DNA from: Schaalia radingae
GTDB lineage: Bacteria; Actinomycetota; Actinomycetes; Actinomycetales; Actinomycetaceae
Assembly (NCBI RefSeq): GCF_900106055.1
Contig: NZ_LT629792.1
Span: 1,240,001 to 1,304,000 of the forward strand
Direction: 5' to 3'
Length of the DNA stretch: 64,000 bases
Shown here: positions 16,825 to 26,748 of the stretch, in pieces
Layout of the letters: each line of letters begins with the position of its first letter
How positions within the stretch are numbered: the stretch's first letter is position 1
The notes under the pieces: generated by a model
What the model was told of the DNA's origin: nothing
The model's input: only the letters and a program-made list of their open reading frames with translations
Databases searched by the model: none
Program-made: the position numbers and the translations under genes

Positions 16825-19800
16825 GTGCACCTGAAAAATTTAACGTTACGAGGCTTTAAATCCTTTGCTTCGGCGACAACGCTGCGTCTAGAACCCGGCA
16901 TCACGTGTGTAGTCGGCCCGAACGGGTCGGGCAAATCGAACGTCGTCGATGCTCTTGCCTGGGTCATGGGCGAACAAGGTGCCAAAACGTTGCGCGGTGG
17001 ACAGATGGCGGACATCATCTTCGCCGGAACATCCTCGCGAGCACCGTTGGGGCGTGCTCAAGTTGATCTGACCATCGACAACACCGATCGGGCTCTGCCC
17101 ATCGACTACTCAGAAGTGACGATCTCGCGCACATTGTTCCGCGGTGGGGGATCAGAATATGCCATCAACGGCACCCCAGCGCGCCTGCTCGATGTTCAGG
17201 AACTCCTGTCCGACACGGGTATGGGCAGACAGATGCATGTCATCGTGGGTCAGGGACAACTCGATCAGATCCTCTCGTCAACACCTGAGGAGCGTCGAGG
17301 TTTCATCGAAGAGGCCGCCGGTGTTCTCAAGCATCGCCGACGTAAGGAACGCGCCCTGCGCAAGCTTGAGCAAATGGATCAGAATCTGGTGAGGGTCCTC
17401 GACCTCACGCAGGAAATCCACCGCCAGCTTGGCCCACTGGCACGCCAGGCTGCAACGGCCCGCCGTGCACAATCGATACAGGCTCGTGTTCGTGACGCAA
17501 AGGCACGCCTGATTGCAGATGAGATCGTTGACCTGCGCGACCGCCTGAATGCGCACGACGAATCCGACCAGATGCGTACCCAGAAAACTCAGGAATTGCG
17601 TGTTCAAGCGCGCGAGCTGACAGAAAGTATTCAACTTTGTGAACAGCGCGAACGCGAAGCCGATCCGCGTTTGACTGAGGCGAATACCGCTTGGCGTGAC
17701 CTTACTGCGATCGGGGAGTCCTTGCGCGCAACAGTTCTGATGACCCGCGACAAGATTGCCTCCCTCGAACGTCCACTTGATGCGCCCTCCGGTGACGATC
17801 CTGACGAACTGGACAGGCGTGCCGATGAGGCCAGTGCCGAGGACGCTGAGCTTCTGCGCACAGTAGAAGAGTGCCGACGGCGCCTGCAGGAGGCTATCAG
17901 TGCTCGTGAGGAGGCGGAGCAGCGTGATGAAGAAGCCCACGGGAGGCTGTCCGGCATCACGCGCCAGATAGCGGATCGACGTGAGAAGATCGCACGTCTG
18001 ACAGGCGACGTCGAATCTGCGCGCTCACGCCTCGTAGCTGCCGAAGCTGAGGAAAATCGAGCAGAAGAACTGGTGCGCGCCGCGCGCAAACGTCAGGAGG
18101 AAGCCGAGAAAGCCCTCCAAAAGACGCCTGCTCCCGATGGCGAGGGTAGCGAAGACACTGCTGCGCGCAACCACTCGCAGGCTTCCGTCAAACGCGATGA
18201 AGCCCGAAGTCAGGTTGACGCTTTGGTGGCGCGTGAGCGGGAAGCACGCGCCGAGCGAGCCAGGTGGGAGTCGCGCCGTGACACGTTGGCTGAGCAGCTC
18301 GCACCCGACGACGCAACTTCGACATTGGCAGGCCGCTCCGGTGTCCTCGGAACGGTCCCTGAAGCCTTGACCATTGAGCCGGGCTGGGAAGATGCCATTG
18401 CCGCAGCACTGTTCCCGCTGGCTGATGCCGCGATCGTCGACGGAACGGCGAACGGAATAGATTGCCTGCGTCACGCCCGCGAACACCAACAAGGACAGAT
18501 GCGCATGATGCGCGCCGGTGACGGCGACGGCAATAACGAGGTGGAACAGCAGCCACGTGGCCCCCTTCCGTCTGGAGCGCGCTGGGCGCTGGACGTCATC
18601 ACCCACGCGCACTCGGTTTCGCGCAGCGTCACGAAGCTGCTCGAAAGCGTCGTCGTGTGCCGGGATCTCGACGAAGTGCAGGACCTGCTGGAGCATCCCG
18701 GCGTTCGAACAGTGGTTACGTCCAACGGTGATGTTGTCACGGGGGAGTCACTGATCGGATCTGGCCACTCAACTTCCTCGGTGTTGAGTGTGCGCGCTCA
18801 GTACGAACAGGCCGTTGAGGGAGCGCGCCACGCCCTCGATGACGAACAGAAGGCCTCTGAACAGCTGGTTCACGCAAATGAGGTACTCGATCAGGCGATC
18901 CGCGCTGCCAACGAAGCGCTCAAAGCCTTGCGTGCCCAGGACTCGCAGCGCGCAAAGCTCGCTGAAGCATACGCGCGCGCCCAGTCGGCAGCCAAGGCTG
19001 CTCAGGCAGAGACACAAAGGTGCGAGGCGACCGCACGTAAAGTCGCCGAGCATGTTCAATGGGCACGCAGCCAGGTGGATACCGCCGACGAGCGGTTGAG
19101 CACCTCCAAAGACATGGAACCGGCTCCCGACGCTGAGCCGGCTCAACAGAGAGCAGGCGAAGCCGCGCGCATAGCCCGCGAAGCTCGCGAACATGAGACG
19201 GCCACGCGTCTGGAACTTCGCACCAATGAAGAACGGTCGAGACAAAGCGGAGGAAGGGCTCGAGCTCTCAGGCAGGCAGCAGCGCGCAGCCGTGAGGAGC
19301 GCAGCCGATACGCCCAACGTGAGGACCAGCGCCGGCGCAAGCTGCTCATTGCCCAACGCGTTGCCGAACAGGCTCAGTACGGCGTGGACGTTGCCGCTCG
19401 AATCGTTGAGCACTGGGAACAGCTGCGCGCCGAAGCTGAATCACTGCGTCAGCAGTCAAGCCATGAGCGCATCGAATTGCGCGCCGCGCTCGATGCCGTG
19501 AATGCTGAAATTGCCGAGATCACCGGCCTGGCGCACCAGGACGAAATCGCACGTGCACAGACCATGATGCGCCTGGAACAGGCGACCGCCCGGTCGATGG
19601 AGGAACTCAGCCTGGAAGCTGACCAGCTCATCGAAGAATTCGGCCCCCATAACCTCGTGCCGGATTTTTCAGGCGAGGGCGACCCGACTGCCTTTTCGCG
19701 CCCCGAACAGGAAAAGGCACTGGCGGCTGCTGAACGTGACCTGGCAAAACTTGGCCGCGTGAACCCGCTGGCTCTGGAGGAACACGAAGCACTGTCCAAG

Positions 19801-20346
19801 CGCCACGAATTCCTGGTTTCCCAGGTCAATGATCTGAAATCGTCGAAAGCCGATTTGCTGCATATCATTGACGACGTCGATCGCCTGGTCGAAGAAGCAT
19901 TCACCACCGCGTTTAACGACACGCGCGAACAGTTTGCCCACACCTTCGAGGTCCTTTTCCCCAACGGCGAGGGCAACCTGACGCTGACGGATCCAGATTC
20001 GATGCTGACAACGGGCATCGAGATCGAAGCCAGGCCGGCGGGCAAGAAGGTCAAGCGCCTGTCACTGCTGTCCGGCGGAGAACGCTCCCTGGCAGCTCTG
20101 GCATTCCTCATCGCCATCTTCAAGGCGCGTCCCTCACCGTTCTATGTCATGGACGAGGTTGAGGCCGCCCTCGACGATGTGAACCTGACGCGATTGCTCA
20201 AAATCTTCCGGGAGCTGCAGGAAGAAAGCCAGCTGATTGTTATCACCCACCAGAAACGCACGATGGAAATCGCTGATGCGCTCTACGGCGTGACGATGCG
20301 TGACGGGGTCACAACCGTCGTCTCGCAGCGCCTGGCAGATGCTTAG
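16825..20346 (+). CDS. smc: Chromosome partition/condensation ATPase SMC
   Basis: Structural maintenance of chromosomes protein, 1173 residues, which with ScpA/ScpB loops and aligns DNA. The N-terminal ATPase half has the Walker A GPNGSGKSN (31-39). Two long charged coiled coils (about 165-500 and 690-1000) flank a hinge at about 505-680. The C-terminal half has the ABC signature LSGGERS (1082-1088) and Walker B ending in Asp1110-Glu1111. The start is GTG 16825, where family similarity begins (HLKNLTLRGFKSF); the longer frame overlaps ndk. ftsY follows, with one small gene between, as is common in bacteria. Confidence 0.97.
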   Translation: MHLKNLTLRGFKSFASATTLRLEPGITCVVGPNGSGKSNVVDALAWVMGEQGAKTLRGGQMADIIFAGTSSRAPLGRAQVDLTIDNTDRALPIDYSEVTISRTLFRGGGSEYAINGTPARLLDVQELLSDTGMGRQMHVIVGQGQLDQILSSTPEERRGFIEEAAGVLKHRRRKERALRKLEQMDQNLVRVLDLTQEIHRQLGPLARQAATARRAQSIQARVRDAKARLIADEIVDLRDRLNAHDESDQMRTQKTQELRVQARELTESIQLCEQREREADPRLTEANTAWRDLTAIGESLRATVLMTRDKIASLERPLDAPSGDDPDELDRRADEASAEDAELLRTVEECRRRLQEAISAREEAEQRDEEAHGRLSGITRQIADRREKIARLTGDVESARSRLVAAEAEENRAEELVRAARKRQEEAEKALQKTPAPDGEGSEDTAARNHSQASVKRDEARSQVDALVAREREARAERARWESRRDTLAEQLAPDDATSTLAGRSGVLGTVPEALTIEPGWEDAIAAALFPLADAAIVDGTANGIDCLRHAREHQQGQMRMMRAGDGDGNNEVEQQPRGPLPSGARWALDVITHAHSVSRSVTKLLESVVVCRDLDEVQDLLEHPGVRTVVTSNGDVVTGESLIGSGHSTSSVLSVRAQYEQAVEGARHALDDEQKASEQLVHANEVLDQAIRAANEALKALRAQDSQRAKLAEAYARAQSAAKAAQAETQRCEATARKVAEHVQWARSQVDTADERLSTSKDMEPAPDAEPAQQRAGEAARIAREAREHETATRLELRTNEERSRQSGGRARALRQAAARSREERSRYAQREDQRRRKLLIAQRVAEQAQYGVDVAARIVEHWEQLRAEAESLRQQSSHERIELRAALDAVNAEIAEITGLAHQDEIARAQTMMRLEQATARSMEELSLEADQLIEEFGPHNLVPDFSGEGDPTAFSRPEQEKALAAAERDLAKLGRVNPLALEEHEALSKRHEFLVSQVNDLKSSKADLLHIIDDVDRLVEEAFTTAFNDTREQFAHTFEVLFPNGEGNLTLTDPDSMLTTGIEIEARPAGKKVKRLSLLSGGERSLAALAFLIAIFKARPSPFYVMDEVEAALDDVNLTRLLKIFRELQEESQLIVITHQKRTMEIADALYGVTMRDGVTTVVSQRLADA

Positions 20347-20410
20347 GAGATCACAGATAACAAATTGAGCATGTGCGGCGTTTACTGTGGCTCTCGCTGG
20401 CGTCACACAT

Positions 20411-20416
20411 GACAAT
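20411..20416 (+). promoter_or_regulatory. -10-like element of small membrane protein gene
   Basis: GACAAT is placed exactly 6 nt before the ATG at 20423, the same arrangement as for the aldo/keto reductase gene. No good ribosome binding site precedes the ATG. Confidence 0.35.
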
Positions 20417-20422
20417 GAAGAC

Positions 20423-20791
20423 ATGTTTGGTTCTGTTGTGGTCATCATGCTGACAACGTTGGTTGTTGTGGCTCTGGCAGGAGGCGTCCTGGCAAGCTTG
20501 GCCTTGTCACGCCGAGGCGCCCAATCATGGCAGTCTCTTTGGAAAGACCAGTCGAAACGCTGGGCTGACCCGGCGCGAACAGATGAGGACGCGGATATCG
20601 ATCCTCAGCTTGTCAGCCTGGACACGATGCTCCGGAGCAATGGGCGAGACGGCTCGGCGTATGTCGATGCGACCGACCTGCCTGGATATGAACGCCTCGA
20701 GGATGCAGCAGTACGTGTCGAAGAGGCGGCCACACGCATGGAGGCTGCATCGCGGCGCGGACGCGTGCGTAAAATGCAACTCACGCATTAA
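20423..20791 (+). CDS. Small single-pass membrane protein, unknown function
   Basis: Not assigned to a named family. The 122-residue product starts with a hydrophobic helix (residues 2-27, VVVIMLTTLVVVALAGGVLA). A cytoplasmic part follows that is rich in charged residues and ends in an Arg-rich helical tail (about residues 88-120, repeated EEA/RVE patterns, then RRGRVRK). Start chosen at ATG 20423, which gives a clean N-terminal membrane anchor; the GTG at 20387 would add 12 polar residues. It lies between smc and ftsY, 18 bp before the latter, so a role linked to segregation or membrane targeting is possible but unproven. Confidence 0.6.
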   Translation: MFGSVVVIMLTTLVVVALAGGVLASLALSRRGAQSWQSLWKDQSKRWADPARTDEDADIDPQLVSLDTMLRSNGRDGSAYVDATDLPGYERLEDAAVRVEEAATRMEAASRRGRVRKMQLTH

Positions 20792-20809
20792 ATAGGCCAT
20801 GATAGGACT

Positions 20810-21964
20810 ATGAACACTTTCACCGATTTTGTGACAAGCCCGATCGGTCTGGTATGCCTGTTGGTTCTCGTTGCCCTTGTGGGCGTGGGAATCTGGTGGG
20901 GCGTACGAGGACGACAGTCCAGCCCCGAACTTGAAGAACGCCGCACACCCACTATTGAGAGCGGTCAGACCACTGCGGCTCCTGACGTTGAGACGCAACC
21001 GCGTACCGAAACTCCTGAATCCGTTCCCTCCCGCATGCAGCGTCTGCGCGGACGCCTCGCGCAGTCTGGCGCTATCGGACATGCGCTCCTTTCAGTTCTC
21101 TCGCGCGCGCAGCTCAACGCGGCAGACTGGGAAGAGATCGAAGATTCACTTCTGATGGCCGACCTGGGATTGCCGGCCACCGAAGAGCTCATGGAGCGGC
21201 TGCGCACCCGCGTCAAGGTTGAAGGACATTCAGATGCCGAGTCAGCCCGCACGATTGTACGCGACGAGCTTCTGGCACTGGTCGACCCGACTATGGATCG
21301 TTCCCTGCATTGCGAGCCGCACATTGATGAAAACGGCACCAAGGTCAGTGCGTCGGTGCTGGTGATCGGCGTCAATGGAACAGGTAAGACGACGACGATT
21401 GGCAAACTGGCCCGGTTGCTTGTTGCACAGGACAAGACTGTCCTGCTCGGTGCTGCTGATACATTCCGCGCCGCAGCGGCTGACCAGCTGGAGACGTGGG
21501 GCAACCGCGTGGGGGTTGACGTGGTCCGATCCGACCGTGAAGGCGCCGATCCCGCATCCGTCGCTTTTGATGCCGTACACCGCGGTGTCGACGACGGCGT
21601 TGACGTCGTGATTGTGGACACGGCGGGCCGACTGCAGAACAAGTCAGGTCTGATGGATGAGCTCGGGAAAGTCAAGCGCGTCATGGAACGTGTCAGTCCC
21701 GTTGACGAGGTCCTCCTGGTCCTCGATGCGACGACCGGCCAAAACGGTATGCGCCAGGCGGAAATTTTCGCAGAAGTGGCTGGAGTGACAGGAATCGTCC
21801 TGACGAAGCTGGATGGCACCGCAAAGGGCGGAATCGTGGTGTCGGTCCAAAGGGAACTCGGAGTTCCTGTCAAGCTGGTGGGGCTGGGAGAGGGCGTCGA
21901 CGATCTGGCGCCATTCGATGCCGAGTCATTCATTCAGGCAATTGTGGGACAGCCTGCCACGTAA
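20810..21964 (+). CDS. ftsY: Signal recognition particle receptor FtsY
   Basis: Membrane-associated GTPase (384 residues) that receives the Ffh-RNA-ribosome complex. A predicted N-terminal membrane helix (about residues 8-30, typical of actinobacterial FtsY) is followed by an acidic linker, a helical N domain (about 65-150) and the G domain. Nucleotide motifs are G1 GVNGTGKT (187-194), DTFRAAA, DTAGRLQ and TKLDGTAKGG. The ATG at 20810 has AGGA only a few bases upstream and a CATGAT hexamer 6 nt away, so it may be translated from a very short leader. ffh follows after 66 bp. Confidence 0.96.
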   Translation: MNTFTDFVTSPIGLVCLLVLVALVGVGIWWGVRGRQSSPELEERRTPTIESGQTTAAPDVETQPRTETPESVPSRMQRLRGRLAQSGAIGHALLSVLSRAQLNAADWEEIEDSLLMADLGLPATEELMERLRTRVKVEGHSDAESARTIVRDELLALVDPTMDRSLHCEPHIDENGTKVSASVLVIGVNGTGKTTTIGKLARLLVAQDKTVLLGAADTFRAAAADQLETWGNRVGVDVVRSDREGADPASVAFDAVHRGVDDGVDVVIVDTAGRLQNKSGLMDELGKVKRVMERVSPVDEVLLVLDATTGQNGMRQAEIFAEVAGVTGIVLTKLDGTAKGGIVVSVQRELGVPVKLVGLGEGVDDLAPFDAESFIQAIVGQPAT

Positions 21965-22030
21965 GCACACGGCGCCGTGGGTGCGCTAGTGTAAGACCAT
22001 TGCGTCCACATCGGAGAAGGAAGGGATCCA

Positions 22031-23623
22031 GTGTTCTCCAACCTGTCAGATCGTCTCACTGAGTCGTTCAAACAACTTCGCGGGCACGGTATTCTCAGCG
22101 AATCTGACGTTGATGAAACAGTCAGTCAGATCCGACGCGCCCTGATTGACGCTGACGTTGCCCTTCCTGTCGTCCGCGAATTTACCGCCGCAGTGCGTGA
22201 ACGCGCTTACGGAGCGACCCGCTCACAGGGTCTGAACCCCAGTCAGCAGGTTGTGCGTATCGTGCGCGACCAGCTGGTCGAAACCCTCGGCGGCGAAACG
22301 CGTGAACTCCACTTCGCTGACCGGGGGCCGACCGTGTTCATGCTGGCCGGCCTTCAGGGTGCCGGTAAGACAACCCTTGCCGGCAAACTCGGCAAGTGGC
22401 TGACGGAAGAAGGCAAGAAGGTCATGCTGATTGCATCGGACCTTCAGCGCCCAAATGCCGTCCAGCAGCTGCAAGTTCTGGGCGAGCGTGCCGGAGTCAA
22501 GGTGTGGGCACCGGAGCCGGGGAACGGAGTCGGTGATCCTGTCTACGTGGCGCGAACCGGCGTCAACTACGCCATCAACAATGGTTTCGACGTGGCAATC
22601 GTCGATACCGCTGGGCGCCTCGGTGTTGACCGGGAAATGATGGATCAGGCAATCGCGATTCGTGACGCCGTCAATCCGCACGAAATCATGTTCGTCCTAG
22701 ACGCAATGGTTGGCCAGGATGCCGTGCAGACATCGACCGCGTTCAGGGATGGCGTCGGCTTTACCGGTGTCGTCTTGTCGAAACTTGACGGCGATGCCCG
22801 AGGCGGCGCTGCGCTGTCCGTACGCGGCGTGACCGGTGCGCCGATCCTCTTTGCCTCAACGGGCGAAGGCCTTGACGATTTTGAACGATTCCACGCAGAC
22901 CGCATGGCCGGCCGAATTCTTGATATGGGTGACGTTCTGACCCTGATCGAGCAGGCCGAAAAGAAGATGGATCAGGAGGAAGCCGAGAAGGTCGCTGAGA
23001 AGGCCATGAGTGGCCAGCTCACCCTCGAAGACTTTCTCAACCAGCTCCAGCAGGTCCGCAAACTCGGATCCATGCGCAAGGTTCTCGGAATGATTCCGGG
23101 AATGGCGCAGATGAAGGACCAGCTCGCCAACTTCGATGAGTCAGAAGTCAACCGTGTCGAAGCAATCGTCCGTTCCATGACGCCCGCCGAACGCAACGAC
23201 GTCAAGATTCTCAACGGATCGCGCCGTGCCCGTATTGCCCGCGGTTCAGGTACCACGGTGACGGAAGTCAACGCACTGGTCAAGCGCTTCGAAGCAGCCC
23301 GCGAGATGATGGGTCAAATGGGCGCTGCCGGCGGCTTCCCCGGAATGGGGAATATGCCGGGACATGGTGGCCGCGCCAAACAGCGTGAAGATGCACGCCG
23401 TGCCAAGGCTCAGCGTGCGCGCGTGAAGAAGAAGGCGCGTTCAGGAAACCCAGCCAAGCGTCGCCAGCAGGAACTCGAAGCAATGCTTCCAGCCAGTGAA
23501 CGCAGGAACAATGCGTCCTCGTCGGGTAGCGCATTCGGCATTGGTCAGGGCCAGGGCGCTGCCCAACGCCCCTCTATGGACCAACTGCCCGAGGATATTC
23601 AGCGCATGCTCAACGGATTCTGA
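22031..23623 (+). CDS. ffh: Signal recognition particle protein Ffh
   Basis: GTPase and RNA-binding subunit of the SRP, 530 residues. The order is N domain (1-90), G domain with GLQGAGKTT (107-115), DTAGRLGVD and LSKLDGDARGG, then the Met-rich M domain (about 325-435) that binds signal peptides and 4.5S RNA. The last ~95 residues are a basic, low-complexity tail (KKKARSG, QGQGAAQRP). GTG start at 22031 with GGAGAAGG upstream. Partner of FtsY, encoded just before it. No SRP RNA gene was recognised in the window. Confidence 0.97.
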   Translation: MFSNLSDRLTESFKQLRGHGILSESDVDETVSQIRRALIDADVALPVVREFTAAVRERAYGATRSQGLNPSQQVVRIVRDQLVETLGGETRELHFADRGPTVFMLAGLQGAGKTTLAGKLGKWLTEEGKKVMLIASDLQRPNAVQQLQVLGERAGVKVWAPEPGNGVGDPVYVARTGVNYAINNGFDVAIVDTAGRLGVDREMMDQAIAIRDAVNPHEIMFVLDAMVGQDAVQTSTAFRDGVGFTGVVLSKLDGDARGGAALSVRGVTGAPILFASTGEGLDDFERFHADRMAGRILDMGDVLTLIEQAEKKMDQEEAEKVAEKAMSGQLTLEDFLNQLQQVRKLGSMRKVLGMIPGMAQMKDQLANFDESEVNRVEAIVRSMTPAERNDVKILNGSRRARIARGSGTTVTEVNALVKRFEAAREMMGQMGAAGGFPGMGNMPGHGGRAKQREDARRAKAQRARVKKKARSGNPAKRRQQELEAMLPASERRNNASSSGSAFGIGQGQGAAQRPSMDQLPEDIQRMLNGF

Positions 23624-23631
23624 CGGATATC

Positions 23632-24741
23632 ATGCGCCTGACAGGAACAGCTCTGTGGCGTCCCTCCTCAGACGGGTCGCAGCCCGCCGCATGGACGCAA
23701 GGCTCCTGGTCGATTTGTGACGGCAGAATCTCCACGGCCGCACAGCCTCGGGCCGCGGATGAAGAGGAACTGACCGGGTGGATCATTCCCGGCCTCGTTG
23801 ACGTGCATTGTCACATTGGCCTGGGTCCTCACGGTCCTGTCGATCAGGAAACACAGATTCGGCAGGCTCAAGCAGACCGTGACAGCGGAGTTCTGCTCAT
23901 GCGTGACTGCGGCAGTCCTGTCGATACGTCGCATATTCAACACGATCCCACATTGCCGCACTTGATCCGCTGCGGCACACACCTGTCACGCCCTAAACGC
24001 TACATTCGTGGCATTTCGCGCGAACTGGCCACGCCCTCGCAACTGCCTGAAGCGGTCGCACAGGAAGCGGCCCGCTCGGATGGATGGGTCAAAATCGTGG
24101 GGGACTGGATCGACCGCAGTGAAGGATCAGAATCGGATCTGCGCCCCCTGTGGCCAGGTGAGGTCCTGCGTGACGCAGTTGCCGCCGCGCACGAATCTGG
24201 CGCGCGCCTGACCGTTCACACGTTTTCTCACGCAGCAATCGACGATCTGCTGGCAGCCGGCGTCGACGGAATCGAACACGGTTCCGGTATGGACGATGAT
24301 CAGCTCAGTGAGGCCAGACGGCAAGGTGTTGTCATCACACCCACGCTCTGCCAAATCGAACTCTTCGAATCCTTCGCGCAGGCTGCCGACGGCAAGTTCG
24401 CGCGCTACGCGCAGACCATGCGCACGCTTTACGAGGGACGACACGACCATTATGAGCGCCTCTTCGATTCAGGAGTCCACCTGCTTCCCGGAACAGATGC
24501 CGGCGGCTACCAGGATCACGGATCCCTTCCAGCAGAACTTGCCCGATGGCACGCGGCAGGCTTGCCGCCAGCCAAGATTCTCGACATCGCGACCTGGCAG
24601 GCTCGCGACGCCCTCGGCTATCCCAGTCTGTATGATGGCGCGCCAGCTGACTGCGTGGTCTACGAGGCCGATCCTCGTGCAGACATTACCGAACTGTCAC
24701 GACCGGTCGCCGTCATCTTGGGCGGGACGCGCGTCGCCTGA
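23632..24741 (+). CDS. Amidohydrolase family protein (imidazolonepropionase-like)
   Basis: Metal-dependent hydrolase of 369 residues with the amidohydrolase TIM-barrel signature. The metal ligands appear in order as DVHCH (about 57-61), a Lys in WVKIVGDW (about 143), HTFSH (about 197), EHGSG and GTDAGG (about 286). A small beta domain from both termini surrounds the barrel. The substrate is unknown; related proteins are annotated as imidazolonepropionases or prolidase-like enzymes. It starts 8 bp after ffh, suggesting co-transcription. Its last 45 bp overlap the convergent phosphatase gene. Confidence 0.85.
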   Translation: MRLTGTALWRPSSDGSQPAAWTQGSWSICDGRISTAAQPRAADEEELTGWIIPGLVDVHCHIGLGPHGPVDQETQIRQAQADRDSGVLLMRDCGSPVDTSHIQHDPTLPHLIRCGTHLSRPKRYIRGISRELATPSQLPEAVAQEAARSDGWVKIVGDWIDRSEGSESDLRPLWPGEVLRDAVAAAHESGARLTVHTFSHAAIDDLLAAGVDGIEHGSGMDDDQLSEARRQGVVITPTLCQIELFESFAQAADGKFARYAQTMRTLYEGRHDHYERLFDSGVHLLPGTDAGGYQDHGSLPAELARWHAAGLPPAKILDIATWQARDALGYPSLYDGAPADCVVYEADPRADITELSRPVAVILGGTRVA

Positions 24742-25692
24742 GCGCCGGCTGTCAGCCTGGTGAAGAAGCTCCTGGAGGACGGGGGCCTCCATCGAGCCGA
24801 CCCACGCTGCCACGCCTGGACGCACTCCGTCGGGAAGATCAGTGCCCATCGGGGCATTCACGACGTTCCCGCCTGCCACCTTGACCATGTGGATACCGGC
24901 TGCCACATCCCACGGCTTCATCGTCCCGGCCAGCATTGCACCAGCCCTTCCAGACGCGACCATCGCCAGGTCGAGGGCTGCGGCACCTGGCCGACGAACA
25001 GCCTGATATGTTGACGCCAGGCGAGTGTATTCTTCAGCTGAACCGGCAGGATCGTTAATGAATGAATGCAGTGACGGGTGATATGACAGCACGACCGCGT
25101 CTCGCTCGCTCGTGGGACCCTGGGCGTGAATGTCGATGTCTTCCCCGTCAGTGCGCAGCCACGCATGAGTGAGATCAGCGAGGAACAGGTGATCCATGAT
25201 CGGAGCATTAATTGCTCCAGCAACGACTGCGCCGTCCAGCTCAGCAGCGATTGACGTGTTGAAATAAGGCATTCCGGCTGCGAAATTCGCCGTCCCGTCG
25301 ATGGGGTCGACGATCCACCTGACGCGCTCAGCCAGCGACATACAGCGGCGCCTGGCACCCTGAACCAGGGGGGATGTGGGAAATTCGAAGTCCTCGGTGA
25401 ACTCCTCGGTCGGCCCGTCGAATTTTCGGGGCAGGGTGCGTTCACCAGTTTCCTCACCCAGTACGCGTGAGCCCGGAACAAAATAGCCCAGGAGAACATG
25501 CAGCGCAGATTCCACGCGTTTGTCATGTACGGTGACCGGATCGTGGTGGTCAGCTTTGAAGTCAACGGATTCAACGTGGCTGACAGCGCGCCGCAGATAG
25601 CTGGCCACGGCGCGCGCTGCAGCCCCCGCCAGGATCGCCAGGTCGTGAGCAATGCGCTCATCATCATTCGTGACGTCACCATGTGTGCTCAT
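24697..25692 (-). CDS. Inositol monophosphatase family protein
   Basis: Mg-dependent phosphomonoesterase of 331 residues. Metal-binding motifs are GEETGE (about 90), WIVDPIDGTANF (about 135) and PWDVAAG (about 265), matching the IMPase/CysQ/SuhB superfamily. Exact substrate (inositol phosphate, PAP or histidinol phosphate) cannot be decided from these motifs. Start taken at ATG 25692, where a CACAAT hexamer lies 6 nt upstream and no Shine-Dalgarno is visible. The frame continues upstream but that part (residues rich in Ser) does not look like the family. It is divergent from rpsP and overlaps the amidohydrolase gene tail to tail. Confidence 0.85.
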   Translation of the reverse strand: MSTHGDVTNDDERIAHDLAILAGAAARAVASYLRRAVSHVESVDFKADHHDPVTVHDKRVESALHVLLGYFVPGSRVLGEETGERTLPRKFDGPTEEFTEDFEFPTSPLVQGARRRCMSLAERVRWIVDPIDGTANFAAGMPYFNTSIAAELDGAVVAGAINAPIMDHLFLADLTHAWLRTDGEDIDIHAQGPTSERDAVVLSYHPSLHSFINDPAGSAEEYTRLASTYQAVRRPGAAALDLAMVASGRAGAMLAGTMKPWDVAAGIHMVKVAGGNVVNAPMGTDLPDGVRPGVAAWVGSMEAPVLQELLHQADSRRSGDARPAQDDGDRS

Positions 25693-25698
25693 AAGGCT

Positions 25699-25704
25699 AT
25701 TGTG
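25699..25704 (-). promoter_or_regulatory. -10-like element of IMPase gene (leaderless candidate)
   Basis: CACAAT on the minus strand is separated by 6 nt (AGCCTT) from the ATG at 25692, with no ribosome binding site. Confidence 0.35.
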
Positions 25705-25954
25705 GTGTTTCGCCCACTGAATTTCCACTTCTCGTGAGCCCTCGTCGTGATCGATCACACGCCAGGAAACAGAGGATGAGAGGAACAAGATCTGGGAATT
25801 GAGACCGATGCGTGGCACAATGGAGTGCTGTACCCGGTCGAGGGTTGGTCCCTCTCACCACTCGAGACTGTGTCCAGGATCTATCGTGACATCGTGTTTC
25901 CCACCGATACCATGTGCGATCCAACCCGAGTTAGAAACAGGAGTGACCACACAA

Positions 25955-26482
25955 GTGGCAGTTCGTATTCGTTTGAAGCGCATTGGTAGGATCCATGCGC
26001 CCTTCTACCGCGTCGTTGTCGTTGACCAGCGTAAGAAGCGCGATGGTCAGGTCATTGAAGAGGTCGGCATCTATGATCCGACCCGCGACCCCTCTATCAT
26101 TAAGATCGACTCCGAGCGCGCGCAGTACTGGCTTTCAGTGGGTGCGCAGCCCTCGAACACGGTGCGTAACCTGCTCGTGCTGACCGGTGACATTGCCAAG
26201 TTCAACGGCAAGAAGGACGCCGTCTCGCGCGTCAAGGTCGCTGAAACCGATCAGTCAGCAGAAGCCGAAAAGGCCATTAAGGCCGCTGAGGAAGATGCTG
26301 AAAAGCGTAAGGCCAAGGTTGCAGCTGAAAAGGAAAAGGCCGAGGCTGAAGCCAAGGCTCAGGCTGAGGCTGAAGCAGCCGAGGCAGCCGAAGCTGAAAC
26401 CGACGCCCCAGCCGAAGAATCCGCAGAAGAACCGGCTGCCGAGGCAGCCGAGGCTCCAGCTGAGGAAAAGGACGCTGAGTAA
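25955..26482 (+). CDS. rpsP: 30S ribosomal protein S16 with acidic C-terminal extension
   Basis: Small-subunit assembly protein. The conserved S16 domain fills residues 1-85 ([19 protein letters not shown] at the start). It is followed by about 90 residues of low-complexity Ala/Glu/Lys ([20 protein letters not shown] region), making 175 residues in all against about 80-100 for minimal S16. Long tails of this kind occur in other actinobacteria. GTG start at 25955 with CAGGAG upstream; the frame back to 25799 has no family similarity. Its stop overlaps the khpA start (TAATG). First gene of the rpsP-khpA-rimM-trmD cluster. Confidence 0.95.
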   Translation: MAVRIRLKRIGRIHAPFYRVVVVDQRKKRDGQVIEEVGIYDPTRDPSIIKIDSERAQYWLSVGAQPSNTVRNLLVLTGDIAKFNGKKDAVSRVKVAETDQSAEAEKAIKAAEEDAEKRKAKVAAEKEKAEAEAKAQAEAEAAEAAEAETDAPAEESAEEPAAEAAEAPAEEKDAE

Positions 26483-26721
26483 TGCTGGCCGATGCCTTGG
26501 AACACCTTGTCAGCGGAATTGTTGACAATCCTGACGATGTGCGTGTCACGCGGCGGTCGATCCGGCGCGGGCAGCTGCTGGAAGTTCGGGTTAACCCGGA
26601 TGATCTGGGTCGCGTGATCGGCCGGTCGGGTCGCACCGCACGCGCACTGCGCGCCGTGATGAACGGCCTGTCGACTCGCGGCTCCGTCAGGGTTGACGTG
26701 ATTGATACTGACCAGGAGTAA
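26482..26721 (+). CDS. khpA: KH-domain RNA-binding protein KhpA
   Basis: Small (79 residues) single KH domain protein with the hallmark loop in GRVIGRSGRTARALR (about 51-65). KhpA binds RNA with KhpB and influences cell division and small-RNA function in Gram-positives. It is almost always found between rpsP and rimM, as here. The start ATG shares one base with the rpsP stop, so translation is coupled. Confidence 0.93.
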   Translation: MLADALEHLVSGIVDNPDDVRVTRRSIRRGQLLEVRVNPDDLGRVIGRSGRTARALRAVMNGLSTRGSVRVDVIDTDQE

Positions 26722-26748
26722 CAGCGTTAAGGCTGTATATGGCATAGG

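Noticed and set aside
20965..21933. 322-codon open frame opposite ftsY
   Set aside because: Composition is Ser/Thr/Arg-rich as expected for an antisense shadow; no family features, and ftsY on the other strand has all GTPase motifs.
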